From positions 1,922,001 through 1,986,000 of the forward strand of contig NZ_CP085135.1 in NCBI RefSeq assembly GCF_020616515.1: DNA of 64,000 nt. The letters run 5' to 3'. The notes under the pieces were generated by a model. It was not told where the DNA came from. It saw only the letters and a program-made list of their open reading frames with translations, and ran no database searches. The position numbers were made by a program, and so were the translations under genes. This DNA is from Mesorhizobium sp. PAMC28654. GTDB lineage: Bacteria > Pseudomonadota > Alphaproteobacteria > Rhizobiales > Rhizobiaceae. This document shows, one piece after another, positions 1-8,919 of this stretch; the stretch's first letter is position 1, and the number at the start of each line of letters is the position of its first letter.

Positions 1-493
1 TATCCATCGTCTCCTCGGCGATGCGCAGGCGCTTGGCCTCGGGCATATGGTCGAGGGTACGCATGTTGTGCAGGCGGTCGGCGAGCTTGACCAGAAGGAC
101 ACGGACGTCTTCCGAAATCGCCAGCAAAAGCTTGCGCAGGTTTTCCGCCTGCTCGGCCTTCTTGGAGACCAGGTCGAGCTTCTTGAGCTTGGTCAGGCCC
201 TCGACCAGCTTGCCCATTTCCGGGCCGAACAATTCGTCGATCTCGGCCCGCGTCGCGGTCGTGTCCTCGATCGTGTCGTGCAGCAAGGCAACCGCGATCG
301 TCGCCTCGTCCATATGCATTTCGGTGAGGATGGCGGCGACTTCGAGCGGATGCGAGAAATAGGGATCGCCCGACGCGCGCTTCTGGTGGCCATGCTTCTG
401 CATGGCGTAGACATAGGCCTTGTTGAGCAGCGCCTCGTTGACGTCGGGCTTGTAGCGCTGGACGCGCTCGACAAGCTCATACTGACGCATCAT
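1..493 (-). CDS. rsh: RelA/SpoT family (p)ppGpp synthetase/hydrolase, N-terminal part
   Basis: This is the first 164 residues of a bifunctional ppGpp synthetase/hydrolase; the rest lies beyond the left edge. The translation carries the HD hydrolase domain: YVYAMQKHGHQKRASGDPYF, then HPLEVAAIL, then the metal-binding HD in LLHDTIEDT, and KLADRLHNMRTL. These are the conserved hydrolase motifs of Rsh proteins. Two ATG codons are adjacent (491-493 and 488-490), so the start is uncertain by one codon. The gene lies downstream of rpoZ on the same strand, the usual rhizobial order. The synthetase, TGS and ACT domains cannot be seen here. Family assignment is firm. Confidence 0.93.
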   Translation of the reverse strand, partial: MMRQYELVERVQRYKPDVNEALLNKAYVYAMQKHGHQKRASGDPYFSHPLEVAAILTEMHMDEATIAVALLHDTIEDTTATRAEIDELFGPEMGKLVEGLTKLKKLDLVSKKAEQAENLRKLLLAISEDVRVLLVKLADRLHNMRTLDHMPEAKRLRIAEETMD

Positions 494-604
494 GGGCGTA
501 CTCTCGCGGCGGTGAAATGAATCATGCGCCGCACGGGTATGCGACGCCTGTCATAGATAGCCACGAAACCGCCGACGCGAAAGTGTCGGCAGCCATTGCG
601 AAGA

Positions 605-1006
605 TCAATAGTCGTCGCTTTTTTCCGGCGGCACGAGACCTTCGATGCCGGCCAGCAGGTCTTCTTCGGTCATGCGGTCGAAGGTGACATTCTCCTCGGC
701 GTCATCGGCGTCGGTCGCCACGACAGCGCCACCGGTCTGGTCGGCGATCGCCTCACCGTCGGCTTCTGGCTCGTCGACTTCGACATGCTTCTGCAACGAG
801 TGGATCAGGTCTTCCTTGAGGTCGTCGGGCGACAACGTCTCGTCAGCGATCTCGCGCAGCGCCACAACTGGGTTCTTGTCATTGTCGCGAGGAACGGTGA
901 TCGGCGCGCCCTGGCTGATCTGACGGGCACGGTGACCTGCCAAAAGCACCAGTTCGAAGCGGTTATCGACCTTGTCGATGCAGTCTTCAACGGTTACGCG
1001 GGCCAT
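605..1006 (-). CDS. rpoZ: DNA-directed RNA polymerase omega subunit
   Basis: This encodes the small omega subunit that helps assemble and stabilise RNA polymerase. The 133-residue product begins [20 protein letters not shown], followed by [14 protein letters not shown] and [12 protein letters not shown], the conserved omega core. The C-terminal half is acidic and less conserved, and the length suits alphaproteobacterial omega proteins. It lies 111 bases upstream of rsh on the same strand; omega is linked to the ppGpp response in many bacteria, which fits the pairing. The upstream 296 bases to the divergent NYN gene hold both promoters but no gene that I can see. Confidence 0.95.
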   Translation of the reverse strand: MARVTVEDCIDKVDNRFELVLLAGHRARQISQGAPITVPRDNDKNPVVALREIADETLSPDDLKEDLIHSLQKHVEVDEPEADGEAIADQTGGAVVATDADDAEENVTFDRMTEEDLLAGIEGLVPPEKSDDY

Positions 1007-1302
1007 GGGCTGCCCCTTTCATGCGATGGATTTGATGGAAAACAGGCGCGGTCCTTAACCTGAACGCCACGAAAATACAAGCATCATGGCAACGCCACCG
1101 CCGCTGCCCCGCAGGCGAGTGCTCCGCACGTCCGATCTCGCGCAGATCACAATTACTTGCAATGGGCCACACGCCCTTGGAATGCCACCGAAGTGGCGTT
1201 ATTTCGAAACGATAGACGGCTGGGCAATTTTTTACGAAACCCGGTTGGTAGTCGCGGCGTTTTTAAAGAAGTCAGCTTATTTCTGAAAAAGGGATATTTT
1301 CC

Positions 1303-1884
1303 ATGTTCGATCCTCGTGAAAAAATCGCCCTTTTCATCGACGGCGCCAATCTCTACGCCACATCACGCGCACTGGGCTTCGACATCGACTATCGCAAGCT
1401 TTTGTCGAGCTTCCAGAAGCGGGGATATATGTTGCGCGCGTACTATTACACGGCGCTGGTCGAAGACCAGGAATACTCCTCGATCCGTCCACTCATCGAC
1501 TGGCTCGATTACAACGGCTTCAAGGTCGTCACCAAGCCGGCCAAGGAATTCACCGACTCGACCGGCCGCAGGAAAATCAAGGGCAACATGGACATCGAAC
1601 TCACCGTCGATGCGCTGGAGCTTGCCGATGTCGTCGACCACTATGTCATATTCTCCGGCGATGGCGACTTCCGCACGCTGGTCGAAGCACTGCAGCGGCG
1701 TGGACGCAAGGTCTCGATCGTATCCACCATGGCCTCGCAGCCACCGATGATCTCGGACGATTTGCGTCGGCAGGCCGATCATTTCATTGACCTTGTGACG
1801 CTGAAGAACGAAGTCGGCCGCGATCCGTCCGAGCGCCCCGTGCGCCGGCCTGAACCGGCGGAAGTCGAAGAGGACGACTACTGA
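1303..1884 (+). CDS. NYN domain (LabA/DUF88-type) protein
   Basis: The 193-residue product has the NYN (PIN-like) nuclease fold. Visible acidic motifs are IALFIDGANLY near residue 8-18, NMDIELTVDALELA near residue 93-106 and FSGDGDFRTLVEALQRRG near residue 117-134, which form the usual metal-binding acidic cluster. The C-terminal 30 residues are charged and probably disordered. NYN proteins are known or predicted RNases, but the substrate here is unknown. A purine-rich stretch (AAAAAGGGA) lies about 10 bases before the ATG. Only two bases separate its stop from the next gene, a uracil-DNA glycosylase, so the two are probably co-transcribed. Confidence 0.85.
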   Translation: MFDPREKIALFIDGANLYATSRALGFDIDYRKLLSSFQKRGYMLRAYYYTALVEDQEYSSIRPLIDWLDYNGFKVVTKPAKEFTDSTGRRKIKGNMDIELTVDALELADVVDHYVIFSGDGDFRTLVEALQRRGRKVSIVSTMASQPPMISDDLRRQADHFIDLVTLKNEVGRDPSERPVRRPEPAEVEEDDY

Positions 1885-1886
1885 GG

Positions 1887-2558
1887 GTGCCGGCTTTGCT
1901 AGTTCCCCTGTCAGGTTCGCCCGAGCCCGATCGCAACTGTCCGCTCTGCCCGCGCCTCCACGACTTCATTGCCGAGTGGCGGGAGCGTGAGCCGTCCTGG
2001 TTCAACGGTCCAGTGCCGACCTTCCTGCCCCCCGAGGGCGAGGATTCCGTTCGGTTGCTCATCATCGGGCTGGCGCCTGGCGTACGCGGGGCGAACCGCA
2101 CCGGGCGTCCCTTCACCGGCGACTATGCCGGCGATCTGCTCTATAAAACGCTGATCGCACACGGTTTTGCACGCGGCGAATTCAAGGCGCGACCGGATGA
2201 CGGGCTGCAGCTTGCCGGCACCGCGATCACCAATGCGGTGCGCTGCGTGCCACCCGAGAACAAGCCGGTCGGCGCGGAGATCTCCACATGCCGGACCTTT
2301 CTGGTGCCGACGATCTCGCGATTCCCCAATCTGCGCGCCGTGCTGGCACTGGGCTCGATCGCCCATCAATCGACCGTGCGAGCACTTGGCCAGCGTGTCG
2401 CCGCCTATCCGTTCAAGCATGGCGGGCACCTGGAAGCCGGCAGCATTACGCTTTTTTCCAGCTACCACTGCTCGCGCTACAACACCAATACCGGCGTGCT
2501 GACCGAAGAAATGTTCGTTAGCGTTTTCAGTAAGATAAAGGCATTTCTGCAGAGTTAG
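1887..2558 (+). CDS. uracil-DNA glycosylase, family 5 (UdgB-type)
   Basis: This probably removes uracil, and possibly hypoxanthine or other deaminated bases, from DNA. Family 5 signatures are visible: GLAPGVRGANRTGRPFTGD at residues 61-79 (motif 1, with Ala/Gly where other families have Asp/Asn) and SSYHCSRYNTNTG around 191-203 (motif 2, His194). Cysteines at 18, 21, 120 and 135 match the four ligands of the family's 4Fe-4S cluster. The reading frame starts with GTG two bases after the stop of the NYN gene, which suggests translational coupling. The 223-residue length is normal for UdgB. Confidence 0.86.
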   Translation: MPALLVPLSGSPEPDRNCPLCPRLHDFIAEWREREPSWFNGPVPTFLPPEGEDSVRLLIIGLAPGVRGANRTGRPFTGDYAGDLLYKTLIAHGFARGEFKARPDDGLQLAGTAITNAVRCVPPENKPVGAEISTCRTFLVPTISRFPNLRAVLALGSIAHQSTVRALGQRVAAYPFKHGGHLEAGSITLFSSYHCSRYNTNTGVLTEEMFVSVFSKIKAFLQS

Positions 2559-2591
2559 ATTCGAACCCTGCCAGGGAGCCAGCGATAGGGC

Positions 2592-2614
2592 GATGCCGCC
2601 GAAACACCGGCATC
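2592..2614. terminator. possible hairpin terminator between convergent genes
   Basis: GATGCCG and CGGCATC can pair around a 9-base loop between the convergent udgB-type gene and smpB. No clear U-run follows on either strand, so this is only a candidate transcription stop. Confidence 0.35.
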
Positions 2615-2677
2615 TCTCGAGGAATGGACTGAAACAGGCAATAGCGCATGGGCTGGTCTTCTAGCGAACAGCACTGC

Positions 2678-3157
2678 CTAGCCTCGGTCCTTCAGCAGCC
2701 GGCCCTTCTCGCGCGACCAGTCACGCTGCTTTTCGCTCTCGCGCTTGTCGTGCAGCTTCTTGCCGCGCCCGACGGCTAGCAACAGCTTGGCCCTGCCCTG
2801 GTCGTTGAAGTAAATCTTCAACGGCACCATCGTCATGCCTTCGCGGTCGACGCTCTGCGACAGCTTGGCCATCTCGCGCTTGTTGAGCAGGAGCTTGCGG
2901 CGACGACGCGGCTCGTGGTTGAAGCGGTTGGCCTGCAGATATTCCGGCAGATAGGAATTGATCAGCCAGATCTCGCCGCCCTCGACCGAGGCGTAGGAGT
3001 CCTGGATGTTGGCCTGCCCCTGGCGCAACGACTTCACCTCGGTGCCGGTCAGCACCAGGCCGGCCTCGATCGTGTCGAGCACCTCATAGGAAAACCGCGC
3101 CTTGCGGTTCTCAGCAACGGTCTTGTTGTTGGGATCGGCTTTTCTGACTTGGTTCAT
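2678..3157 (-). CDS. smpB: SsrA-binding protein SmpB
   Basis: SmpB binds tmRNA and brings it to stalled ribosomes for trans-translation. The 159-residue product carries the family hallmarks: [37 protein letters not shown], and the basic C-terminal tail [18 protein letters not shown] that enters the decoding site. Length is typical. It lies 25 bases downstream of dapA on the same strand, so the two probably form an operon. No tmRNA gene was recognised in this window. Confidence 0.96.
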   Translation of the reverse strand: MNQVRKADPNNKTVAENRKARFSYEVLDTIEAGLVLTGTEVKSLRQGQANIQDSYASVEGGEIWLINSYLPEYLQANRFNHEPRRRRKLLLNKREMAKLSQSVDREGMTMVPLKIYFNDQGRAKLLLAVGRGKKLHDKRESEKQRDWSREKGRLLKDRG

Positions 3158-3182
3158 GATGCGGAGAGGTGGCGCCTCATCC

Positions 3183-4064
3183 CTAATTTATCAAGCCGGC
3201 GTGCTTCATCGCCGCATCGATCTTGTCGGCGGTCGACTGTTCGACCGTCATCAGCGGCGAGCGAAGCACATTCTCGACCTTGCCGAGCCTCGACAGCGCA
3301 TATTTCGCGCCGGAGACGCCGGGCTCGATGAAGATGGCCTTGTGCAGCGGCAACAAACGATCCTGCAATTCCAGTGCCTTGGCGCTGTCGCCGGAGAGCG
3401 TCGCCTCCTGGAATTCGGCGCACAGCCGCGGCGCGACGTTCGATGTCACCGAGATGCAGCCGACACCGCCATGCGCATTGAAGCCGAGCGCCGAGGCATC
3501 TTCGCCGGAAAGCTGGATGAAGCCCTTGCCGCAGGTGGCGCGCTGCTCTGAAACCCGCTCGACCTTGCCGGTGGCATCCTTGACGCCGATGATGTTCTTG
3601 AAGTCGTGCACCAGTTGGCCCATCGTCTCCGGCATCATGTCGATGACCGAGCGCGGCGGGATGTTGTAGATGATGATCGGCAGGCTGGTCGCCTTGGCGA
3701 CCGCCGCGAAATGCGCGTAGAGGCCGCGTTGCGTCGGCCTGTTGTAATAGGGGGTGACCACCAGCGCGGCGTCGGCGCCCGCCTTCTCGGCATATTGCAC
3801 CAGGCCAATCGCCTCTTCGGTGTTGTTGGAGCCAGCACCGGCAACGACCGGGGCGCGGCCCTTGGCCACCTCTATGCACACCTTGACCACGTGGCGGTGC
3901 TCGTCATGCGAAAGCGTCGGCGACTCGCCGGTGGTGCCGACGGGAACCAGCCCCTTCGTGCCTTCGTCAAGCTGCCAGGCGACGAACGCGCGAAAGGCTT
4001 TCTCGTCGAAACGGCCGCTCTTTTCGAACGGTGTCACGAGCGCGGTAAGCGAGCCTCTCAGCAT
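3183..4064 (-). CDS. dapA: 4-hydroxy-tetrahydrodipicolinate synthase
   Basis: DapA condenses pyruvate with aspartate semialdehyde in the first committed step of lysine and diaminopimelate synthesis. The protein has the TIM-barrel motifs [40 protein letters not shown] (Tyr of the catalytic triad) and the Schiff-base lysine in [10 protein letters not shown] place the start at 4064 ([13 protein letters not shown], 293 residues), the normal DapA start. A longer open frame extends to 4202, but that extension runs through a palindromic repeat and is not DapA-like. The next gene downstream is smpB. Confidence 0.95.
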   Translation of the reverse strand: MLRGSLTALVTPFEKSGRFDEKAFRAFVAWQLDEGTKGLVPVGTTGESPTLSHDEHRHVVKVCIEVAKGRAPVVAGAGSNNTEEAIGLVQYAEKAGADAALVVTPYYNRPTQRGLYAHFAAVAKATSLPIIIYNIPPRSVIDMMPETMGQLVHDFKNIIGVKDATGKVERVSEQRATCGKGFIQLSGEDASALGFNAHGGVGCISVTSNVAPRLCAEFQEATLSGDSAKALELQDRLLPLHKAIFIEPGVSGAKYALSRLGKVENVLRSPLMTVEQSTADKIDAAMKHAGLIN

Positions 4065-4095
4065 ATCGTCCAACTCCTTGGGACTTCTTTGTTTG

Positions 4096-4142
4096 TGCAT
4101 GTCGTTGTCCCAAAACCGGTACTCACTTTTGGGCGACGTGCA
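4096..4142. repeat. 47-bp rhizobial palindromic repeat, copy 1
   Basis: The arms are TGCATGTCG at 4096-4104 and CGACGTGCA at 4134-4142 (one mismatch), with inner arms CCCAAAA and TTTTGGG. A second copy lies at 35741-35787. It sits between the divergent dapA and lytic transglycosylase genes. Short palindromes of this kind are common in rhizobial intergenic DNA; this one would form a stable hairpin in RNA. Confidence 0.85.
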
Positions 4143-4340
4143 TCGGTGTTTTGTCGAGCGCCTTCTAGCCGAAAGCGAAGCGGCGCACCATAGTCTTGAC
4201 ACTGTTGCGCGGCAAGCATTGCCATGGTGCCAGCAAGCGCAATTCGAACGGCCTCGATAACCTTTTGTTTACGGGCTCTTCATGACCTACATCTAGGCTC
4301 TTAGATTCATGTGCCTGCTGACGATTTATAAGGACGGACA

Positions 4341-6383
4341 ATGCCGATCGGTCGGCCCTATTCATTTGCGTTGATTGGCGCTCTTGTCGCGCTGACGCCT
4401 GGCTTGGCGTTGGGCGGCAGCGTTGATGGGCAGGTGACATCGGCCATCCCGATGCCGGCCTTGCAGGATACAGTCCTGCCGGACAAAGGCCCCTCGCCGT
4501 CGCAGAGTGTGGCCGCGTTGAAGAGCGGCCTCGACGCCCTGGCGGCAAACGACATTCCCGGAGCCCGCGCGATACGCGACGGTTTGTCTGCCAATTCGCT
4601 CGATCATCACATCCTCGCCTGGGCGATTGCGCTCTATGGTGGCGACAAGGTGCCGAGCAGCGACATTGCCGCGGCGGCACAGATGCTGCCGGACTGGCCG
4701 GGCACGATCGCCCTGCGCAAGAACAGCGAACGCGCGCTCTATCGCGAGAACCCCGCTTCACAGGCCGTGCTTCAGGCGTTCAACGGCAGCCAGCCGCAGA
4801 CATTCGAAGGCGTGATGGTTCTTGCCCGTGCCTATGTGTCGGTTGGCAATACCAAGGCGGCGCGCTCGGTATTGTCGCCTTTCTGGCGCACGGCGATGCT
4901 GGAGGCCAACGACGAGGCCGCGCTCATTCGCGAATTCGGAACGCTCATTCCGGCTGCCGATCATCGCTTCCGCATGGAGCGCATGTTCTATGCCGATCGG
5001 CCAGGTTCCGCGCAACGGGTCGCGGCACTTGCGGGCGCCGAGCAGCTTGCCAACGCCTGGGCGGCAGCGGACAGAGGCGACAAGAACGCGCCCAGATTGC
5101 TGAATGCGGTGCCGATGGCGCAACGTTCGGCCGGCTATTTCTTCGCGCAGGCGGAGTATCTGCGCAAGCAAGAGAAGTTTGCCGATGCGGCGGCGATGGT
5201 GATGAAGGCGCCGACCGACCGGGATGCCCTTGTCGACCCTAACGCCTGGTGGGTCGAGCGTCGCGTGCTGTCGCGCGAACTGGTCGACCAGGGCGACATG
5301 AAGACCGCCTACAGGATCGTCGCGGCCCATGCCGCGGAAAGTGCCAGCAATGCCGTGGACGCCGAATTCCATGCCGGCTGGTACGCGCTTCGCGGCCTGA
5401 ATGACGCCAAGCTTGCCGCAACGCATTTTGCCCGCGTCGCCGATCTGGCCCAGGGGCCGATGTCGCTGTCGCGCGCCTACTATTGGCTCGGCCGTGCCGC
5501 CGAAGTTGGCGGCCCCGGCAATGCCGCTGATTATTTCGGCCGCGCGGCCACCTACGGCACGACATTCTATGGCCAGCTCGCCGCCGAGCGTGTTGGCCGG
5601 CGGGCCCTCAACATCGTCTATCCGCAGCCAAGTGCGGCCGATCGGGGGAATTTCGCCAACCGCGAGGCGGTCAGCGCCATCAAGCGGCTGCAGGAGGCGG
5701 GCTATGACCGCTATGCCGAAACACTTTACCGCGACCTTGCCGGCCAGTTGACCAGCCCTGGTGAACTGGCGCTGCTTGCTGTCCTGGCGGAAAAGCAGGG
5801 CAATCATTTCATGGCGCTGAAAGTCGGCAAGATCGCTGGGGCTCGCGGCATCGACGTCGGCGCGCTTTCGCATCCGCTGGGAGTCATTCCCGATTCGGCC
5901 GATATTTCCGGTTCAGGCAAGGCACTGGCCTACGCGATCGCTCGCCAGGAAAGCGAATTCAATGTGGGCGCAGTCTCAAGCGCCGGTGCGCGCGGGCTGT
6001 TGCAGCTTATGCCGGGAACCGCCAAGCAATTGGCGAAAAAGGCCGGATTGCAGTTTTCACAGACACGGCTGACGAGCGATCCCGGCTACAATGCGACGTT
6101 GGGTGCCGCCTTCCTCGGCGAGCAGCTCGACCGCTTCAACGGCTCCTATGTGCTGACCTTTGCCGGCTATAATGCAGGCCCCAACCGGGCTGCGCAATGG
6201 TTGACGAAATACGGCGACCCGCGCGGCAAGGACGTGGATGCAGTCGTTGACTGGATCGAGCGGATTCCCTACACGGAAACAAGAAGTTACGTGCAGCGCG
6301 TCATGGAGAACTACGAAGTCTACAAGATGCGTATTTCCGGCAAATACGACATCGTCGGCGACCTCGTGAACGGCCGGACTTGA
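4341..6383 (+). CDS. soluble lytic murein transglycosylase (Slt family)
   Basis: This periplasmic enzyme cleaves the MurNAc-GlcNAc bond of peptidoglycan to form 1,6-anhydro ends. The 680-residue product starts with a signal peptide (residues about 1-25). A long helical superhelix region, about residues 40-500, follows, and then the SLT domain at about 520-660. The catalytic glutamate is Glu537 in ARQESEFN, followed by SSAGARGLLQLMPGTA and AGYNAGPNRAAQWL, the typical SLT motifs. The start has GGACGG just upstream. It is divergent from dapA. Family assignment is clear; which lytic transglycosylase it corresponds to in model species is not. Confidence 0.92.
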   Translation: MPIGRPYSFALIGALVALTPGLALGGSVDGQVTSAIPMPALQDTVLPDKGPSPSQSVAALKSGLDALAANDIPGARAIRDGLSANSLDHHILAWAIALYGGDKVPSSDIAAAAQMLPDWPGTIALRKNSERALYRENPASQAVLQAFNGSQPQTFEGVMVLARAYVSVGNTKAARSVLSPFWRTAMLEANDEAALIREFGTLIPAADHRFRMERMFYADRPGSAQRVAALAGAEQLANAWAAADRGDKNAPRLLNAVPMAQRSAGYFFAQAEYLRKQEKFADAAAMVMKAPTDRDALVDPNAWWVERRVLSRELVDQGDMKTAYRIVAAHAAESASNAVDAEFHAGWYALRGLNDAKLAATHFARVADLAQGPMSLSRAYYWLGRAAEVGGPGNAADYFGRAATYGTTFYGQLAAERVGRRALNIVYPQPSAADRGNFANREAVSAIKRLQEAGYDRYAETLYRDLAGQLTSPGELALLAVLAEKQGNHFMALKVGKIAGARGIDVGALSHPLGVIPDSADISGSGKALAYAIARQESEFNVGAVSSAGARGLLQLMPGTAKQLAKKAGLQFSQTRLTSDPGYNATLGAAFLGEQLDRFNGSYVLTFAGYNAGPNRAAQWLTKYGDPRGKDVDAVVDWIERIPYTETRSYVQRVMENYEVYKMRISGKYDIVGDLVNGRT

Positions 6384-6393
6384 GGCTTCCTTC

Positions 6394-6590
6394 CCTTCTC
6401 CCCTTGTGGAAAAGGTGGCCGAGCGAAGCTCGGTCGGATGAGGGGTGTTCCAGCTTGGCAACAGGTTCGAAGTCGTAGACGCATCATTTCTTCCAGCACC
6501 TCTCATCCGTCTCGGCGCCATCGCGCCGATCCACCGCCCTGGGCGAGTCACGGGCCTCGCCCGCCCTTCGGGCCCCACAGGGGGAGAAGG
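6394..6590. repeat. MITE-like intergenic repeat with 16-bp terminal inverted repeats
   Basis: The element has ends CCTTCTCCCCTTGTGG (6394-6409) and CCACAGGGGGAGAAGG (6575-6590), inverted with one mismatch. Inside are further complementary stretches (GGATGAGG near 6436 and CCTCTCATCC near 6499). It fills most of the 284-base gap between the lytic transglycosylase and hydrolase genes and contains no plausible gene. I recall closely similar sequences as abundant intergenic elements in Mesorhizobium; the copy number cannot be checked here. Confidence 0.75.
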
Positions 6591-6667
6591 CAGAGCCTCG
6601 TTGATTTGACGATTCCTGCCCTCACCCGTTAGTTGTCCGAGTCAATCCAGCGAGGGACGGTAATCTG

Positions 6668-7558
6668 ATGGCGAGCGACGAAGGTTTCTACGACTTCTTC
6701 TACGCTGCGCCCGATGGGCTGAAGCTCCATGCTCGCATTTACGGCGAAACGAATTCCGCTCCCTGGCCTGTCGTTTGCCTGCCCGGCTTGACGCGCAACG
6801 CCCGCGATTTTCATGAACTGGCGCTCCATCTTTCGGCGCGCGCCGTGGTTCCGCGCAAGGTGGTTGCCTTCGACTATCGCGGGCGTGGGCAATCGGCTTA
6901 CGACCCCGACGTCAAGAACTACAATGTCGGTGTCGAGGCCAGCGACATCCTTGCGGGGCTGGCGGCACTTGGCATCGAGGAAGCAGCGTTCATTGGCACG
7001 TCACGCGGCGGATTGATCATCCATGTGCTCGCAGCGATGCGGCCAGAGGTGCTGAAAGCCGTCGTTCTCAACGACATCGGCCCGGTGCTCGACACCGGGG
7101 GGCTCGCCCATATCCGCTCCTATCTCGATCCTTCACCAAAGCCGAAAACCCTTGTCGAGGCCGTGAACGCCCAGCGCAGTGTGCATGGCGGGGATTTTCC
7201 GGCTCTTGTCGATGCCGATTGGGAGCGGATGGCGTGGGCACTCAATCGCCAGACGGACCAAGGACTGATGCCGGATTTCGACCCGAAGCTGGTTGAGACG
7301 CTGGCAAGCCTCGATCTCACGCAGCCGTTGCCGGCACTATGGCCGCAGTTCGAGGCACTGGCGGCCGTGCCCCTGCTCGCCATACGTGGCGCCAACTCAA
7401 GACTGCTGTCCGTCGAAACGCTTGAGGAAATGGGCAGGCGTCACCCAGCCATGAAGACGATCACGGTCGAGGAACAGGGGCACGCCCCTTTCCTCGAAAC
7501 CAGCGGTCTACCCGGCGCAATCGCGGCATTTCTTGATCAGGCCGAGACACCAAGATAG
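6668..7558 (+). CDS. alpha/beta hydrolase
   Basis: The 296-residue product has the alpha/beta hydrolase fold: an oxyanion strand VVCLPGLTRNARDF near residues 35-48, the nucleophile elbow GTSRGG with Ser112, and the catalytic His272 in EEQGHAPFLE. The aspartate is probably in the strand region around 240. The arrangement resembles lipase/esterase or C-C hydrolase members, but the substrate cannot be told. No signal peptide is visible, so it is probably cytoplasmic. The gene stands alone after a MITE-like repeat and converges with an integrase gene. Confidence 0.85.
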   Translation: MASDEGFYDFFYAAPDGLKLHARIYGETNSAPWPVVCLPGLTRNARDFHELALHLSARAVVPRKVVAFDYRGRGQSAYDPDVKNYNVGVEASDILAGLAALGIEEAAFIGTSRGGLIIHVLAAMRPEVLKAVVLNDIGPVLDTGGLAHIRSYLDPSPKPKTLVEAVNAQRSVHGGDFPALVDADWERMAWALNRQTDQGLMPDFDPKLVETLASLDLTQPLPALWPQFEALAAVPLLAIRGANSRLLSVETLEEMGRRHPAMKTITVEEQGHAPFLETSGLPGAIAAFLDQAETPR

Positions 7559-7615
7559 CCAAGACAAAAGCCCAGGTTCAATCCTGATCCCCGGCTCTTG
7601 CACTTAACGGCAAAT

Positions 7616-8680
7616 CTACCTGGCTTTTGAACTTTTCCGAGCCGCCTTGGGTGAAGGCTTCTCCTCCACCGACCCGCTCTTTGTTTCCTGGGCTGTTGCA
7701 GCCGAAGGAGGCAGAGTGCGCTCCACGTCACTGTCAGTCACCTTAGCGCGGGGGGTTTCCAGGACAACGACACAGCCATCGAGGTCGTTCGTGGCCAAGT
7801 GAGCGTAACGCATGGTCATCGACAGTGTCTGGTGGCCAAGCCACATCTGCACGCGCCTGATGTCGATGCCACCCTGGACAAGACGCGACGCGCATGTGTG
7901 GCGTAGGATGTGCGGCACCACCTGATCGTCGGCGCCAAGGCCGACTTCCGCCTTCGCATCGTTCCAGATGGCGCGAAACTGCGCCTGGCTGAGTTTGGTG
8001 AAGGGACCCTTGGGACGGCGACCCTCGGTGGGCGGCAGCTTGATCACGTCCTTGACCCTGGCGGTCATCGGAATGGTGCGGCTGCGGCCGGACTTGGTGA
8101 TCCAGAAGCTGACGCGATGCTCCTGGATATCGTTCCAGATGAGACCGAGCGCCTCGCCGAGGCGGCAACCGGTATCGACGAGAAACACAGACAGCCGGTA
8201 GGCATCTTCGCTGCGGCTCTTTACGGCGGCGAAAAGCCGGGCCTCCTCGTCCTTCTCAAGAAAGCGAATCCGCCCTGCCCGCTCTTTCTGTCGGCGGAAC
8301 TCAGGCAGACTGTGTATATCCCCCATCTTGTAAGCCTTGCGCAGCAGTTTGCTGAGAGCCGCCATCTTTCGATTGATGGTTGCGTTGCTGTTGCCGCGCT
8401 GGCGCAAGGTGCCGATAAGGTTATCCAAGGTACTCTGGTCAAAGGCGCTGAAACGCTCCCCAAGGAGAATCTCGCCAATTTCGCCAACGAAAGAGCTGAC
8501 ATTGTACTTATGTCGCCCGTCGTCCCACAATATATCCCGATATGCTGAAAAAAGGTCTCCGACCGTGAACGATTTTACTTCTCTTATAGTGTTATAACTA
8601 TATTTTATATTTGCTGATTGAGAAGAAAACATCGAAAAATGATCAGAGGCCTGCGCCTCTTGAATCGCTTCGTTTGACAT
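7616..8680 (-). CDS. tyrosine recombinase / phage-type integrase (orphan)
   Basis: The 354-residue protein has an N-terminal core-binding domain (about 35-125) and a catalytic domain with the full residue set: Arg173 in GCRLGEALGL, Lys196, His257 and Arg260 in HILRHT, His283 in LGHQ and the nucleophile Tyr292 in MRYAHL. It therefore looks intact. The C-terminal tail is rich in Ser, Lys and Pro. The first about 100 bases and the upstream DNA (8570-8660) are clearly more AT-rich than the surroundings, which suggests transfer. No other phage or island gene adjoins it; a tRNA-Ser lies 1.5 kb away with its 3' end facing this gene, separated by a porin gene. Confidence 0.87.
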   Translation of the reverse strand: MSNEAIQEAQASDHFSMFSSQSANIKYSYNTIREVKSFTVGDLFSAYRDILWDDGRHKYNVSSFVGEIGEILLGERFSAFDQSTLDNLIGTLRQRGNSNATINRKMAALSKLLRKAYKMGDIHSLPEFRRQKERAGRIRFLEKDEEARLFAAVKSRSEDAYRLSVFLVDTGCRLGEALGLIWNDIQEHRVSFWITKSGRSRTIPMTARVKDVIKLPPTEGRRPKGPFTKLSQAQFRAIWNDAKAEVGLGADDQVVPHILRHTCASRLVQGGIDIRRVQMWLGHQTLSMTMRYAHLATNDLDGCVVVLETPRAKVTDSDVERTLPPSAATAQETKSGSVEEKPSPKAARKSSKAR

Positions 8681-8868
8681 TTATAGCCACACCCCCGAGT
8701 GGATAGGTCTGCCCTAACCGCTTGGAGACGTCCTTTCAAGAGCTTTGATCACGCGATTGTGATTTCATCCACCAGATGGCGGATCCCACGAAACCGTCCC
8801 GCGGACCTGTTCAGCTACCGTCTACCCCCGATCCTTGTGTTTGCCTTGATCGCATCGCGAAAACAAAA

Positions 8869-8896
8869 CAGCCCGAGCGTTGAAGCGCCCGGGCTG
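8869..8896 (-). terminator. rho-independent terminator of the minus-strand porin
   Basis: Read on the minus strand, CAGCCCG pairs with CGGGCTG around a GC-rich loop and is followed at once by TTTTGTTTT. It lies 24 bases past the porin stop codon. Confidence 0.8.
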
Positions 8897-8919
8897 GATT
8901 TCACCTAAGAGCCCAGCCC

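Noticed and set aside
2551..2580. ATTCGAACCC after the UdgB-type gene, considered as part of a tRNA or tmRNA
   Set aside because: There is no acceptor stem, anticodon arm or tmRNA tag sequence around it.
7570..7605. T-arm-like GGTTCAATCC near the integrase stop, considered as an attachment site
   Set aside because: It does not match the tRNA-Ser(GCT) 3' end and no acceptor stem or CCA is present; no direct repeat of the tRNA end was found in the window.
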